Assembly: GCA_003194525.1 (NCBI GenBank)
Contig: NBIV01000042.1
Location: forward strand, 248,001 to 312,000
Origin: Gracilariopsis chorda
Taxonomy: Eukaryota > Rhodophyta > Florideophyceae > Gracilariales > Gracilariaceae
Direction of reading: 5' to 3'
Length of the DNA stretch: 64,000 nucleotides
Part shown: one piece after another, positions 11,284-23,319 of the stretch
How positions within the stretch are numbered: the first letter of the stretch is position 1
Layout: every line of letters starts with the position of its first letter
Notes under the pieces: model-generated
What the model saw: only the letters and a program-made list of their open reading frames with translations
The model's database searches: none
What the model was told of the DNA's origin: nothing
Program-made: the position numbers and the translations under genes

Positions 11284-12692
11284 CATGTGAACTCTTTGCG
11301 CTTCGGTTACATCCTTCAAGCCCAGTTGACTGTCATCCGGAACTAACCGCACTTGTCGATGAATTCAAGGACATCTTCAAAAAGGAGCTTCCAGACGAGC
11401 TCCCGCCACGACACGAACATGACTTCGAGATCAGACTCAAGCAGGAGCAACCGCCTCCGGTTTGCCCCATCATTCGCCTCTCCAATCAAGAAATTCAACT
11501 GCTTCGCAACACACTGGTTGATCTACTATGTAAGGGAATCATCCGGCCCTCTTCTTCGCCGTTCGGTGCACCAGTGTTTTTCGTGAAGAAGAAGAGTGGT
11601 CAGTTACGCATAGTTTGTGATTATCGCGCCTTGAACCGCATTACTATACCTGATTCGACCCCGCTACACCTCATTGACGAGGCTTCCGACCAGGTAGCTG
11701 GCGCTACGATCTTCTCCCAGATTTAAATGGTTGGAGCGTACCAGCAGATGAGAATCCGTGACGAATTTTGTTACAAAACCACAATACGAACAAGGTTTGG
11801 TTCCTTCCAATGGAAAGTTCTATGTTTCGGGCTCTGTAATGCCCCAGCGGCTTTCTCACGGCTGATCGCATAAGCACTGAAGGACCTAAAAGGTGAATGT
11901 CTGGTTCTGTATATTGACGATATATTGGTATACAGCAAATCGATAACAGAACACAGAGAACATCTCCGAAAGGTGTTCATGGCCTTACGAAAACACAAAT
12001 TGTACGCCAAGCTCAGCAAGTGTGCGTTTGGCGTGAAGGAAGTTGATTTCCTTGTGTTCCACGTCTCCGATGCTGGAGTCTCCACCCGGGATAGATTAAC
12101 TGCGTCTATCAACGAATGGCGTACACCCACGAATTTACGTCACATCCACAATTCGTGAGCCTCACGACCTTTTATTGCCGTTTCATTAAGAGATACGCCC
12201 AGATACTCCGCCCGCTGACAGAAATTTTACGGTCGCGTGTGTTCACGTGAAACGATGAACAGGAGTCATCGTTTATGGATATCAAACTGGCCCTGACTAC
12301 CGCGCCAGTCTTGGGTCACATTTCTGCGGAGAAGACACAAGTCTTGACAACTGACCCGTCGAAATAAGCAGTTGGGGCACCGCTGTCACAGGAGGATCAT
12401 CCCATTGCCTACCTCTCTCACCGACTCTCGGAGGCAGAGTCACGGTGGGACATGGGAGATCAGGAGTTTCTAGCTGTAATGATTGCCCTACGCAATTGGG
12501 CACCATATGTCCGTTGAAGACGATTCGTTCAACGGACAGACCACGACCTCATTCGATATCTCAACACGAAGCCGAAGCTCACTGATCTTCAATGCTGATG
12601 GCTGGATGAAATAAAGGAGCATAATTTCGATGTATAACACATTGCGGGCCGGTTGAACATAGTGCCTGACGCACTCAGTCGCAGGCCAGATC
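11284..12692 (+). pseudogene. Element 2 reverse transcriptase and RNase H (decayed)
   Basis: RT: DEFKDIFKKELPDELPP near 11358, then PFGAPVFFVKKKSG and LRIVCDYRALNRITIP (11560-11650). After a stop comes GSFQWKVLCFGLCNAPAAF (about 11800) and the intact catalytic YIDDILVYSK at 11917-11946. RNase H: LTTDPSK (12345), HRLSEAESRWDMGDQEFLAV (12420-12480), the TDH block at 12540 and ALSRRPDH at 12670. These are Ty3/gypsy signatures. Several stops and at least two frameshifts interrupt the reading. Confidence 0.8.
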
Positions 12693-14198
12693 ATACACCG
12701 CTATTACGTTCGATCGGGGTGCACATCCCCGACTTCTTGGCGTCTATCCGCACCGCATACGCCCAAGATCTATTCGCCACCGAGATGCTCCTGACACTCC
12801 CCGACACGACACACCAGCCCTCAGCCCTCATTCGACGCCACCAACGTAACTACCTGATCTCGAAGAATATTTTATATTGGACAGGCATTGCCTCACTGAG
12901 ATTGTATATTCCTTCAACCGACCTGCGACGTACTGTGATGGATTAGTTCCATGGTGTAAGACACGCATATGCTGACAAGACATACTACGCCGCACAGCGA
13001 TATGTCTTCTGGCCACGTATGTATGAAGCGATCTCAAAACATGTGCGCAGCTGCCGCGAATGCCAATCAAACAATTCCTCAAACCAGCTCCCGCAAGGTC
13101 TCTTGCAGCCCATGCTTATCCCAAGTCGCTGTTAGGAGATCGTCACCATCGATTTTCTCACTGAAATCCCAACTTCAACTTCGGGCCACGACGCTATCTT
13201 AGTGAATGTGGACAAACTGTCCAAACAGGCGATCTTTGTTCCGACGTCGAAGTCCGCCACAGCCCGCGATACGATGCATCTGTTTGATTTTCATCTCTTT
13301 GCGATCCACGGCGTGCCACACACGATGGTCAGCGACAGCCCAAGATGATTTCAAAATTTTGAAAATCGCTTACAGAGTTGCTCAACATCCGCTCGAATCT
13401 CTCTACAACGAATCATCCTCAGACCGACGGACAGTGCGAGAATTGATACGAACACTCTCTTCTATGCTCCGTTCTATCATGCAGAAGACACCAAAGGATT
13501 GGCCACTTTCTATTCCGATAGTACAGTTTGAGTACAACGCCTCCCTACACGGTTCTACGAAACTTGCGCCTTTCGAAGTCGAGCTTGGGTTTATACCGCA
13601 TACTCCGTTCACGCGCCAGCTTGAGCATTGTAGTCTCCGGGCACCAAAAGCTGCCGATTTGGTCACTCGCCGTAATGCGCTGCGTTCCTTAACTCACGAT
13701 CACCTGGGAGAAGCAGTTTCAAAACAGAATTACTACGCTGACATGCATCGCCGTGATGTTTCCTTTGAGAAGGACGACCTGATTCTCTTGGAAGCCGAGT
13801 CTCTATCTTTGTCAAGAACAGCAACACTACCAAAGAAGTGGAGACCTCGGTTCATTGGACCCTTTCGCGTTGTTGAAGCCTTAGGCCCCGTTAACTACCG
13901 CATTGAGCTTCCGCCGTCGATGAATCGAGCGCATAACGTCGTTCATGTGTCTTAGCTGAAGCCTTACCACCACGATGGTCGTGGCCCACTACACATTGTC
14001 ATCAACAGTGATGGTGAGATTGAACAAGAGGTAGCCGAAATCATCGCAAAAGAAAAGCGAATGCGTCGCGTGAACTATCTGTTTCGTTTTACGAACGACA
14101 CGAAGGATGATGCTGTCTGGCTTCCAACTACTTCTCTGAAGAATTGCAAGGACGCCGTCAAGGATTTCAAGATGAAGCAGAAGTCAATGAAACATTGA
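12693..14198 (+). pseudogene. Element 2 integrase and chromodomain (decayed)
   Basis: The zinc-binding region reads GVRHAYADKTYYAAQRY and then a CRECQ segment (12950-13065). The core has VTIDFLTEIP (first Asp, about 13145) and a frameshifted HPQTDGQ block near 13410. Frame 13206-13955 carries the integrase C-terminal region (KKWRPRFIGPFRV, HNVVHVS). After a TAG at 13953-13955, where Gln is usual, the same frame runs to TGA 14196-14198 through EIEQEVAEIIAKEKRMRR, LFRFTNDTKDDAVWLP. That is a diverged chromodomain. Not functional. Confidence 0.7.
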
Positions 14199-14219
14199 AT
14201 TATTCTAGGATGGAGTGAG

Positions 14220-14424
14220 TGTAACGGAACGTCAGAGAACGTTATGTTTACTCCTAACTACTCATTCCAGTCCTATTGTGTTCGTTATCAACTAGCATTA
14301 GAACGTTGGATTTATCCATACGAGCTTGCACTACATAAACGCTGGTAGACTCGGATCTGGCAAGAACCCAGCCAGACAGACGACACGAGCACTACGATTC
14401 GTTCGTGAACTCTACTCTGTTACA
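14220..14424 (+). repeat. Element 2 3' LTR (205 bp)
   Basis: Direct repeat of 9180-9384, followed by the target duplication CATAC at 14425-14429. Confidence 0.9.
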
Positions 14425-14429
14425 CATAC

Positions 14430-16800
14430 TATGAAACAAAATGTTTATTGGGCAAGCACAGCTCTAGTTTTCCCTACTCATTCTTGCAACATGAACATTT
14501 GTACTCACTGCCTTCACGTAGGATGCCCAGATCTCGAGAGCTCTCTCAGAAACGCCCATCATTCGCAGATATCGGGCACTGCGGTTCACATTCCTCCCTT
14601 GAAACCAGGATTCCGGACCTCTATCTTGGCTGCTCCATACATTTCTGATCACTCACTGACGCCTTGTACTCAACCTTATTGGTTTTCTGCACACTGTCTG
14701 TTGCATTTTAAAGTGCAAACGGACTGCGAGATGTGTCATTCTCGTGGTCATTTGGCTCTTTTAACTCACAGAATTCACGCTGACATTGATCTCTAAGTGG
14801 TTGCGGCAGTAGAGGTCGTGCTTTATCTTGTGACTTAGGACGCTCCAAAGCAAAAAATCGCTTCTCTCTTTCAGACAAAACTACGGAACAACTTACATAC
14901 CCCAATACTTCTTTTGAAGAGTTGACCCCAACGTAAATAACGTTCTGTGTACCAATTGTGTCCGTTTTTCATGCAAAACGATTCACTCCTAAACCACTGG
15001 AATCAAACTCTTTCCGTCCCGAAGAGCTCTTCTATGTGTTCAAGTCGACTTGAGGGTATTTTTTGATCTGTTCTTTGCTTTTTTGAGGGCCAGCGTTTTT
15101 TCTCTTAAGCTGATTTTCATTTCGTTTCTTTGCTTTCTCTGCAGCGATATGGTATCTTTTGTCTGCAGCCTCTGCGTGACGTGGAGAACTCTTCTCTGTT
15201 TGTTTCTTATCATGGGCCAAGGTTTTTTGTTTCTTTGTCGCCTTCTACTGGAGCTCTTTATCCGCCATCATTTTGGCACTCGTTTGGTTCCCATTAAGCC
15301 TGCCGTAGGTACGGTATACAGCTGGCGCAAATCGATCTAAATTGGTGCTATATAGGTGTTCAGTTGATGACTTCCAAATTCTTCTCTTTGTAGGTGTATA
15401 ACGAACGAAGATATGTCCAGAGCGGTTCTACGTCTCTCTAAGTGCATTTCCAATGCGTTCCATGTTCCCCAGACCGTCCAATTTTGTGCCAACTATTTCT
15501 ATAATAACGTCATACTGGCTCTTTACTTCTAGTGCCATAAAGCGCTGATGAACATTCAAAGATTTGCTTACTTTTGCAGTTTATTTCTTTTGCACCCACC
15601 ACAGAAACCGATATAAGATCGGCCTTAGACCAACCGTCTCAAATGCATCCTATACAATGGAGTTTGTAAGTGTCTTGAAACCAGCTTTTCCCAGCATTAG
15701 CTTATCTACATCTGCCGAAAGTCAGCGAAAGCTTTTTTACTGAGGAAATTATAAGTTCGACGAATTGCGCTCTCGTACTTTCGATTGATCAATTGGTCGC
15801 AAGCTTTAAGGAAACGGAAAGTATTCAGGGGTGTTTAAACGACTTCGATGTTTGCCGGGTTTTCTTGAAAGCCATTAATGCCGATTTTGCTATTTTTTTC
15901 AATCCATTGTCAGCAAAAGGTTTTCGTTTTCGTTGCATTTCAGAGCGTGATTCAATATCTGATCGATAAAAAATGGTATGTGTCTTTTGCAATAGATCAA
16001 TTCTCTGTGCGGACGAAAATATTCCCATTGAAAACCAGTTGTCTTCTGTTGGCCAATGCGGAATACCCCTGCCTCACCCTTGAAACGTTCTTAAGAGAGA
16101 TAAAAGTACCTGTGCTTTATATTTTGCTGACCCGCAAATATGAAGAAGTGTAGAAGCACATGGTCATCGGCTCATATGATTAAAACGGTCGTGAGGTGTT
16201 TTCCTTGACTTTTCCATTGGATTTTCGGAAATCCGTGGTGTTTTTCTGGGCCCTCGAACGATTTTTCAATTTCCGTAGCAATGATTGCTCCTAGGGTTTC
16301 CTACATGTTTCGGATTCGACTAGCGTCAATCAAAAGTCCTGGATTTTTTTGGCACACAGCGTGAGAGCATCCACGAGATTCTGTATGTGTTATGGACATC
16401 CTCTGAAAGTTTTGTCCCCGTCCTTGTACCCCATTTTCCTATACAACAGGTCACAATGCCAAGATCTGAACACGTTTAACAAACTTTCTGAAGGATATCT
16501 GTTTGGAAAACCTGGCCCTCGATAACTTGCAGTCTCCGCAGCCAATGCTTTCCAAATTTAAGCAAACGTTGGAAAACCCATCGTGTGCATCCGTTCTTCT
16601 CGTGCCAGTGCAGTATCACGCCTCGAGTTTGTACTTCTCCGTCGCACATCGGAACATCGCACCGATTATTTGGTATTCGCCGCTCTCCGCAACCTAGGCA
16701 TCAAGGAATCGTGTTCTCTTTTTGTGGTGCTACTATCCACCCCAAACTTAGCTCAAAATTGTAGAGCAATACGTGCGCGCATACACTATAGGTGAGATGC
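14430..16800 (-). pseudogene. Unrecognised decayed coding region, possibly a transposase
   Basis: The minus strand reads coherent protein-like stretches joined by stops and shifts. Upstream is LLYRKMGYKDGDKTFRGCP (near 16440), LVDALTLCAKKIQDF (near 16360), then GQQKTTGFQWEYFRPHREL (near 16040) and ACDQLINRKYESAIRRTYNF (near 15790). Downstream are EVKSQYDVIIEIVGTKLDGL (near 15510) and a Lys/Glu/Gln-rich tail (15032-15220). I do not recognise the family. Length (over 500 codons), strand and setting suggest a dead transposable-element protein; a dead host gene is the alternative. Confidence 0.35.
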
Positions 16801-16899
16801 ATCATAAATTATTCAATACAGACGTGGCATCGGTTCAACTCAGGTATGAGTGGACCCCCGGAAATATTGGGTGAAACTCGATATGAATTTTAATTGGTA

Positions 16900-17525
16900 T
16901 TTTTGGAACCTTCGTGGGTGATATATGTGGTATCTGGAATAGATACACGCGTGTCAAGCATACGTGTATTATTCAAGGTTGGCATGTGTGCCGTCGCCTG
17001 CAGTGCCGCCTAGTGATATATTAGTAGTATTCTTATTTTATAGTGACCCAATAGTACTTAAGGGAGGACGGCCTTGCCCTTTCACCCTCCAGTAAAGACA
17101 AGCTGTGACTGGGCTCTGTGTTTATCGCCTTCGCAAAGTCACCAACCTCTGCTGGGGTTTCTCTGCGTTCGGTCTCGGTATAATCACCCGGACAGTACCA
17201 ACAAGGACCACTGATCTGACTTGCTCCGTGGGTTCACCCAAAGTTCTTCGTTTTTACCGCTTTGGTTACTTTTTATTGTGGCAACAGATAACCTTTCCAC
17301 TCAGTATTGACGTTTGCCGTGCTGGCTGAACAAGCAAAACCCCCCACCGCTTGGTCTCTCTCGGCTTTCCCCACGACCCATCTGGTTGTACCTTCCATTT
17401 TGGTTTCTCCCCTTTTTCTCATTTCCATTTCTAAATTCTCCGTGGACGGTAATACCGGTTAGAGGGACCATTTCACTGCGTTGGCCAGCTGGTAGCCCAA
17501 TTCTCGGTATAACCGACGTTGGTAG
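16900..17525 (+). repeat. LTR-like fragment related to elements 3 and 5
   Basis: No gene. The stretch contains segments in the same order as the LTRs of elements 3 and 5: a GGCCTTG segment, GCTCTGTG...TCGCCTTCGC, then CTTTTTCTCATTTCCATTT and ACGGTAATACCGG. It is interrupted at 17526 by the start of element 3. The similarity is patchy and borders are uncertain. Confidence 0.35.
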
Positions 17526-18332
17526 TGGAGTGCAACGCCTGTGGGTGAGGGATTCGAATGACTTTGTCATATTCCGATGGTGGAAGTGTAGTACAGGAAG
17601 TGTATTGATGACTAGTAGAACCGCCACTATGTTTGTTAGACACATATGATACGGTTTGGGTCAGAGGGAGGTAGGACCAGTTTTGGGAATATTTAGATTA
17701 TATTGGTAATTATGGTGGCGCGTTACAGTGCGCGCCACCCTACTTAGGGGTCGACCTCGTGGTCGCCGTGCCACTAAATCTCCCGCAACAGGGGACTCAT
17801 CAGGGTTTTGGCTCTAAGTCTTCTCGCCTTCGCAAGTTATACAACTCTACCTTGGAGGCATAGCGCGGAGCTTCCGAGTAGCTTATCCTCCCTGCGCGCC
17901 TAAAGGAACCCAGTACTGGGATAAGTATTACCGCTATTGTCGTGTTCGCCTTTGTATAAGAAAAGCCCACCAGCCACGCCGGGTATTCTTGAGCCGCTCT
18001 CGTGACTCGATCCACTCCCCTCTGTCATTCCTTCTCCTTCTCTTTTCCCCTTTTTTGGGTAGCTTTCCCGCTATTCGCGACAGTGTGGACAACCGGTCAC
18101 GCTCGCCACAGCATGGAATCGCCGCTCCTGGGGATACACTACAACCACCCCGTTCCCTGGAAGACTCCTTATTTCCACCACACCTTCCTGCGCTAGTCGC
18201 GAAGGGCTGACCCTGGTCTTACAACCGCTTCGCGGTGTCATCCCCTGAAAAGGCTCTTTAGCTGGGTCACCTCGTTAGAGGAAGATCCGAACGTCTTCGT
18301 GGTGTTCTCCCGTCCCCCTGCATTGCACTAAA
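17526..18332 (+). repeat. Element 3 5' LTR (about 807 bp)
   Basis: The start was set by aligning TGGAGTGCAACG with the 3' copy at 28132 (TGTAGTGCAACG); the end by matching the LTR end of element 5 before the shared primer-binding-like site. It holds a perfect 9-bp-stem inverted repeat at 17714-17739 and a GACCTCGTGGTC hairpin near 17753. Confidence 0.75.
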
Positions 18333-18335
18333 AAG

Positions 18336-18348
18336 TGGTCTCCCGACC
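18336..18348 (+). promoter_or_regulatory. Likely primer-binding site, element 3
   Basis: TGGTCTCCCGACC lies three bases after the LTR and is identical in element 5 (37716). It starts with TGG as expected for pairing with a tRNA CCA end; the tRNA is not identified. Confidence 0.5.
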
Positions 18349-18453
18349 TAGAAATTCGGAGTTTCCCACTTACGTGGTTTTCTTTTCTCTTTGGATAGTT
18401 GTGTCAACGCCAACTGGACGTCTTCGTTGGAGCCCCATTAACTGGCTCCGAGG

Positions 18454-20632
18454 ATGAGTAGGAACCCCTCTGATGCAGAGCCTGCTGTTACCCGCAGCCG
18501 CTCCCACGATAGTGGGGATCGTCCTGATGAACGGTTCGTTTCATAAATCCTGATTCGGGGAGGATCAACCCTAGTTGTGAAGGGTCCTGGCCGACCTCTG
18601 GACCAACCCCGGGACTCCTGGGCGTTCCCGACTTCGTCTGATATCTGCAACGACATTGCTGGCCCGAGCCATTTGAATCCGGGAACAACTCCTGTACCCC
18701 CGTCAACATCCGCGGCCGCGGCATCACAGCCCCGTCAGACGGGTTCCGGCAACCACCAGGATTTCTCCCTGGAAGACCAGGCTCGTACTCTACAAGCCAC
18801 CCATAATGCCCTTGTAGGGGAGTTCAGGTCCCTCCGTGAGGTGGTTGAAGAAACCCCTGCAAAGGACGTTGCTGAAGACCTTCGGACCTTATGGTCGAAC
18901 GTCAACTCTCTTTTAGGATGCCTGGGTGGCCCGCCGTCTTTGTCAAAGGAATTGAAGACCGTTTCAGTCATGTCCGAGCCGGTCTGGAGACACTCGAGCG
19001 AACCCTGTAAGAGTGGGAAGCTACACCGGACAACCGGGACGCTGATGTATCTCATCGAGACCACCATGATGGTAAGGGCAAACGCCACAGTTGCAGAAAG
19101 TATATACGCGACGACTATGTCTCTGATTCATCGACTTCGTCGGTTTCATCCCGACACTCGGGTGGGTCCGAATCTTCGGACTCCTCGTTGGAGGCTGATC
19201 GCCGCTGGCGTTCTTCCCGCTCCAAGCGGTCTTCGGCCATCCAATGTGCTGCCAAAGCCCATGACAAGGGAAGAAGGCACCCTGGTTTAAAGGAACTGAA
19301 ACCAACAAGCCCAATGTACCAGAAGCTACTTTCCTACCGTTATTATCGGTTGGAAAACTCCTCTTTGGGTCGTACACCACATGAAACGGGCAAAAAAATG
19401 ATTGCCTCAAGTGGATGCAACTTACGCTGAACAACCTGATGTTTTTGGGAGAAGACCCCATCTTGGTGGTGGATTTTCTCGCCCGCTTTGTTCGAGAAGC
19501 TGATATACTCCGAATGAAAGAGGGTCAAGCCTATGTGGCTCTCCCGTACTTCCTATGGAGGGATGCTAGAGATCAGTTCGACTCCTTCAGTGTATCTTCT
19601 AGAGCCTCCGAAGGAGAGTTCACATGGTGGTAGGAAGCGGTCCAGTACCTCCCGAGGTCGTACGCGACGAAAGATGCCATTCAGTCAGCGATCTTCTCCT
19701 TGGGAGATACTTTTCAATGTCCAGACGAGACGGAAACCGATTAATCGGTACGCCTAAACAAGGCTTTCCACCGCTGTGGGAATGTGTAACCTTCAAGGGA
19801 ACGTTGTACGATTTTTTTCAAAAGGTTCAACCCTACTATCAGGTCTCTCATCTCTAGCCGTCGCGAGGATAGGCCGAGGACAACACACCTTGAGTTAGTG
19901 CAAGCCGCTCGAGCGGAAGTTGACGCATTGCGTGCGCGTACCCCTCAAGGGTGGTCGAAGGCCAACAAGCTGTTGGCGTTGGAGAGCCGATCTCCGTCTC
20001 TCTCGCGGATTCCGGACGACAACCCCCAACAGGTATAGGATAATGTCCAGTTCGCCCATGGGGATGGCATATCGATTCCGACTTCGGAGCTGCCCTCGAC
20101 TACGACGGGTACTTCGTTTGACACCGCCCAGGACGGCTCGCTTCTTTACTTGGAGAACAACCACGTACCACCACCGCGAGTCCCCCACGCGAACGGACAG
20201 ACCCACCAACAACGTCCGGGTTGGATCGATACCCGCCCTGCAGTGCGTTTCTCCGATATACGGAACGCGGCTCGGCACCTCATATGGATCCTCATTTGCC
20301 ATCTATGATACATGCATGGGCACACGTCCCCGCAGTGCCTTCTCTCACTGAGGGAAATGCCCAAGGTGGTGGGGAATTACGAGGACCTCACTCCGCAGGA
20401 GAAGCAGAGCGTACCTATTGCATCCTACCTCCCTGCCAAAACGGACTTCTCTCACGCTTTGCCTGCCGTCAACCCTGCGTGGTACGTTCCAGCCCCAGTG
20501 GCCAGACCCGCATCGCAAGGTAACGATCCAAACACCACTTACGCAGGACTTCCTGATCGACGGGCTAATGCGCTGGTGGTCGAGGAATTGGGCAGCCGCC
20601 CGCCGAGGACCCTGCTCAGGGAAACTAAGTGA
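18454..20632 (+). pseudogene. Element 3 gag (decayed)
   Basis: The ATG at 18454 opens MSRNPSDAEPAVTRSRSHD, closely matching the start of element 5 gag, but stops at 18542-18544. Fragments in several frames follow: 18577-18960 (coiled-coil-like QARTLQATHNALVGEFRSL), 19250-19660, and 20312-20632 with HGHTSPQC from the zinc knuckle (its first two Cys are disrupted) and a VVGNYEDLTPQEKQSVP tail. Structural and RNA-binding polyprotein of the particle, destroyed by at least six shifts or stops. Confidence 0.7.
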
Positions 20633-20689
20633 GGGAGTCTCCCCCACAGGTAGTGGGGGGCCTCAGGATCGAGCCTGTGGAAGCCCGAG

Positions 20690-21290
20690 GTGTCACCGCC
20701 TCGCTCCCCGGTGAAGATCCTCTCGAGGAAGAACACCGCAGACGCGGACTCTGAACACTTTGGTGTTGTGCGTCGCCCGTGGATTCGGGCAAAGAATAAC
20801 CGTATCCCAGATAGGTTCATGGTGATAGCCAAGCGTAACTACAAGGTTTACGGTGACCTTGGCCTATACACCCAGTTCATGGTGCATTTTCTAACTGTCT
20901 TGGATACAGGTGCAGGCCCGAACGTCATCGTGTAATCACTGATACCCCCAAGTTACGGGAACATATCCACTACAGCGGCGACTTGGACGTTGCTGACGCC
21001 AATAATAACCCGTTAAAAACGGTGGGAACCATCAACCTAGTAATACGGTTAGGAACTTCCGTGGTGAAGCTCAACGTCATTGTTTGCCGGAAATTGGCTG
21101 CTTCAGTCATACTGGGATGCGATTACTGCGACCGGTATGTCGACGCATTCAGGCCCCTAACCGGGTTGTGGAATTGGGGGACAGATCAACCGTCCCAATC
21201 GTCCACTGCCTGCCCAAGACGTTTCGCGGAAGAACGTTTTAATCCCTGCAGCGCAGGGACCACTACTCGCTCCACGGGAGTCCTCTAATC
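20690..21290 (+). pseudogene. Element 3 aspartic protease
   Basis: Frame 20690-20935 reads AKRNYKVYGDLGLYTQFM and LTVLDTGAGPNVIV, with an intact D-T-G active site, then a stop at 20933-20935. The rest continues at 20983-21288 with GTSVVKLNVIVCRKL and ASVILGCDYCDRYV, the second conserved protease region. It keeps the catalytic triplet that element 5 has lost, but the domain is split. Confidence 0.7.
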
Positions 21291-21333
21291 TTCGCATCGC
21301 CTCTTCGGTTCTATACCACCTGAATCCTAAGTT

Positions 21334-23265
21334 ATGGTGGGAATCCATTCCAGTCAAAACGGTCCTCGGGTCATTCAACCACTTTCCTCGTTGTACGAGA
21401 AGTATCAACTCGCCATTGCTAACGGGAGGGTACAGGTTACACCGGACACCCCTTTCTGGATCCCGGTGGCCAACCCTGGCACTAAACCCCAGTATCTGGT
21501 GAAGAACCAAATAATTGGGTCCGTCACGCCGCACCCCCTAGCAATGCTCCCCAAAAAGATGACAACGGCAAATGTCCTAGGCCTTGTCGACTCCAAGGGG
21601 TCAGCCAAGGGCACGGCAGACACCGCTCCGTCTAAGAAGGGGGAGGGGACTTCCGTCTCTACGGAGAATTTCCTGAAAGAACCGGGATCTGAAGCTGCCC
21701 TGAAGACAGGAGAGCATGGGCCTATGAGCTACGACAGGATGGACCCTGTCAAGACCCTGGAGGAGCTCGACCTCGAGCACGTACCGGAACCACACCGGGA
21801 AAGACTCCGTGATATTTTACCGGAATTTACCCCAATGTGGGATGGCTCTCTTGGAGATATCAACGCAACGGAACATTGGACAGACTTGTTGCCGGATACG
21901 CGTCCAGTTGCACAACCCCCTTACGGAGCAAGACCCAGACCTAGGGAATAAGAGCAGTTCCAAGTAGACCAAAGGGCTCCTTTCCGAAGTGATTGAGCAC
22001 GATCGGTCGCCCTGGGCCTCCCCATTTGTACTGGAGCTGGAAGCCGATGGGACTTGGAGGTTTTGCGTCCACTATCGCCTGTTAAACGCCGTAAAGATAT
22101 GGGACACATACCCTATTACTAGTATGGACGAATGAATTGATTTGCTAGGCAGCGTGACCACGTTCACCTCCATGGACGCCAATTGGGGATATTGGCAAGT
22201 CCTGGTACGGGAGGAGGACCGTGACAAGACTGCGTTTGTCGGTCACTACGGGTTCTACCGCTTCAAGCGGATGCCGTTTGGTCTCAACAACGCCCCAGCC
22301 ACCTTCCAGTGGGCAATCGACACCCTGTTGAGGCGCTTCAAGTGGCGGACATCTTTGGTACATCTGGATGACATTATAGTCTTCTCAGATAACCTGGATG
22401 AACACCTCACCCACTTTAGGGACGTTCTGACCTTATTAAGTGACACTGGTATAGCTCTGAAGCTGAGGAAGTGTGAATTCTTCACTGACACCGTTAAATA
22501 TTTCGGGCATATTATCCGTCCGGGACGGTTGATGATTGAAGAAGCGCGTGTGAAGTCACTAGCCTTTGCAAGGGAACCGAAAACACAAACGGAACTACGC
22601 TCCTTCTTAGGGTTGGCCAACGTCTATCGATGGTTTATCTCGACCCTTTCGGAAACGGCGAAACCTCTAAACGCCCTCCTTCGAAAAAGACAACCCCCGG
22701 AACTAAGACCCTTCAAATTCGCTCAAACAGATGCTTTTAACTCCTTAAAGGAGGTTGTCACGTCAGCACCTATCCTATCTTTCCCCTACCTGGGTTACCA
22801 TACTCCGTGGATACGGACTCGAGCGACTACCATGTTGGTTGCGCTCTTTTCCAAGCCATCCCCGAAGGGGAACGGAAACCCATTGGTTACTGTTCGTGCT
22901 CGCTCATCGTTCACGAGCGGAATTACTGCTTTTCGGAGAAGAAGTGCCTTGCAGTTGTCTGGGCTCTGGCTACTTTACGCCCCTATCTGATGGATGTACA
23001 CTACACAGTCCATACGGATCATTCCTCGCTGAGGTGGTTGATGAACATTTCTGACCCATCCGGACGACTTACGCAATGGAGACTCCACTTAGCGGAATAC
23101 GACTTCCAGGTAGTCTACAAGAAGGGTACGCAGAACACCCAGGCAGACGCACTGTCGCACTTACGCACTACTGGGGAAGCCTTCGCAACCGAGGATAACG
23201 ACATTCCGTGCTTCGTCACAGACGAGGAAGTCCAGGAAAAACCGGAGTGGCAACTAGACCAATGA
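21334..23265 (+). pseudogene. Element 3 reverse transcriptase and RNase H
   Basis: Frame 21334-21951 covers the protease-RT linker and RT start (PEFTPMWDGSLGDINATEHW). After a damaged stretch (21952-22140), 22142-22990 gives TSMDANWGYWQVLVREED, RMPFGLNNAPATFQ and the catalytic block HLDDIIVFSD, where the leading Tyr is His. The RT/RNase H connection reads LRSFLGLANVYRWF. RNase H is in 22807-23265 with DTDSSDYHVGCALFQ, TDHSSLRWLMN and NTQADALSH. Polymerase core residues survive, but frames are broken. Confidence 0.8.
21628..21648 (+). promoter_or_regulatory. Internal polypurine-tract-like sequence, element 3 pol
   Basis: A purine-rich CTAAGAAGGGGGAGGGGA lies in the protease-RT linker, at the place where element 5 has an exact copy of its terminal polypurine tract (40932-40946). 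Resembles a central polypurine tract. Confidence 0.4.
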
Positions 23266-23319
23266 CCCGAAAATTAGGAAACGGACGCTGATTTTGACGA
23301 ACTACTCCCCTCGAACGAG

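Larger units (their letters stand above)
9180..14424 (+). mobile_element. Element 2: Ty3/gypsy chromodomain element
   Basis: Identical-length LTRs (205 bp) at 9180-9384 and 14220-14424, TG...CA, with a perfect CATAC duplication at 9175-9179 and 14425-14429. Inside, in order: gag, protease, RT, RNase H, integrase, chromodomain. By eye the LTRs differ at roughly ten positions, so the copy is not recent. A purine tract (AGGATGGAGTGAG) ends at 14219. Every gene has stops or shifts. Confidence 0.9.
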
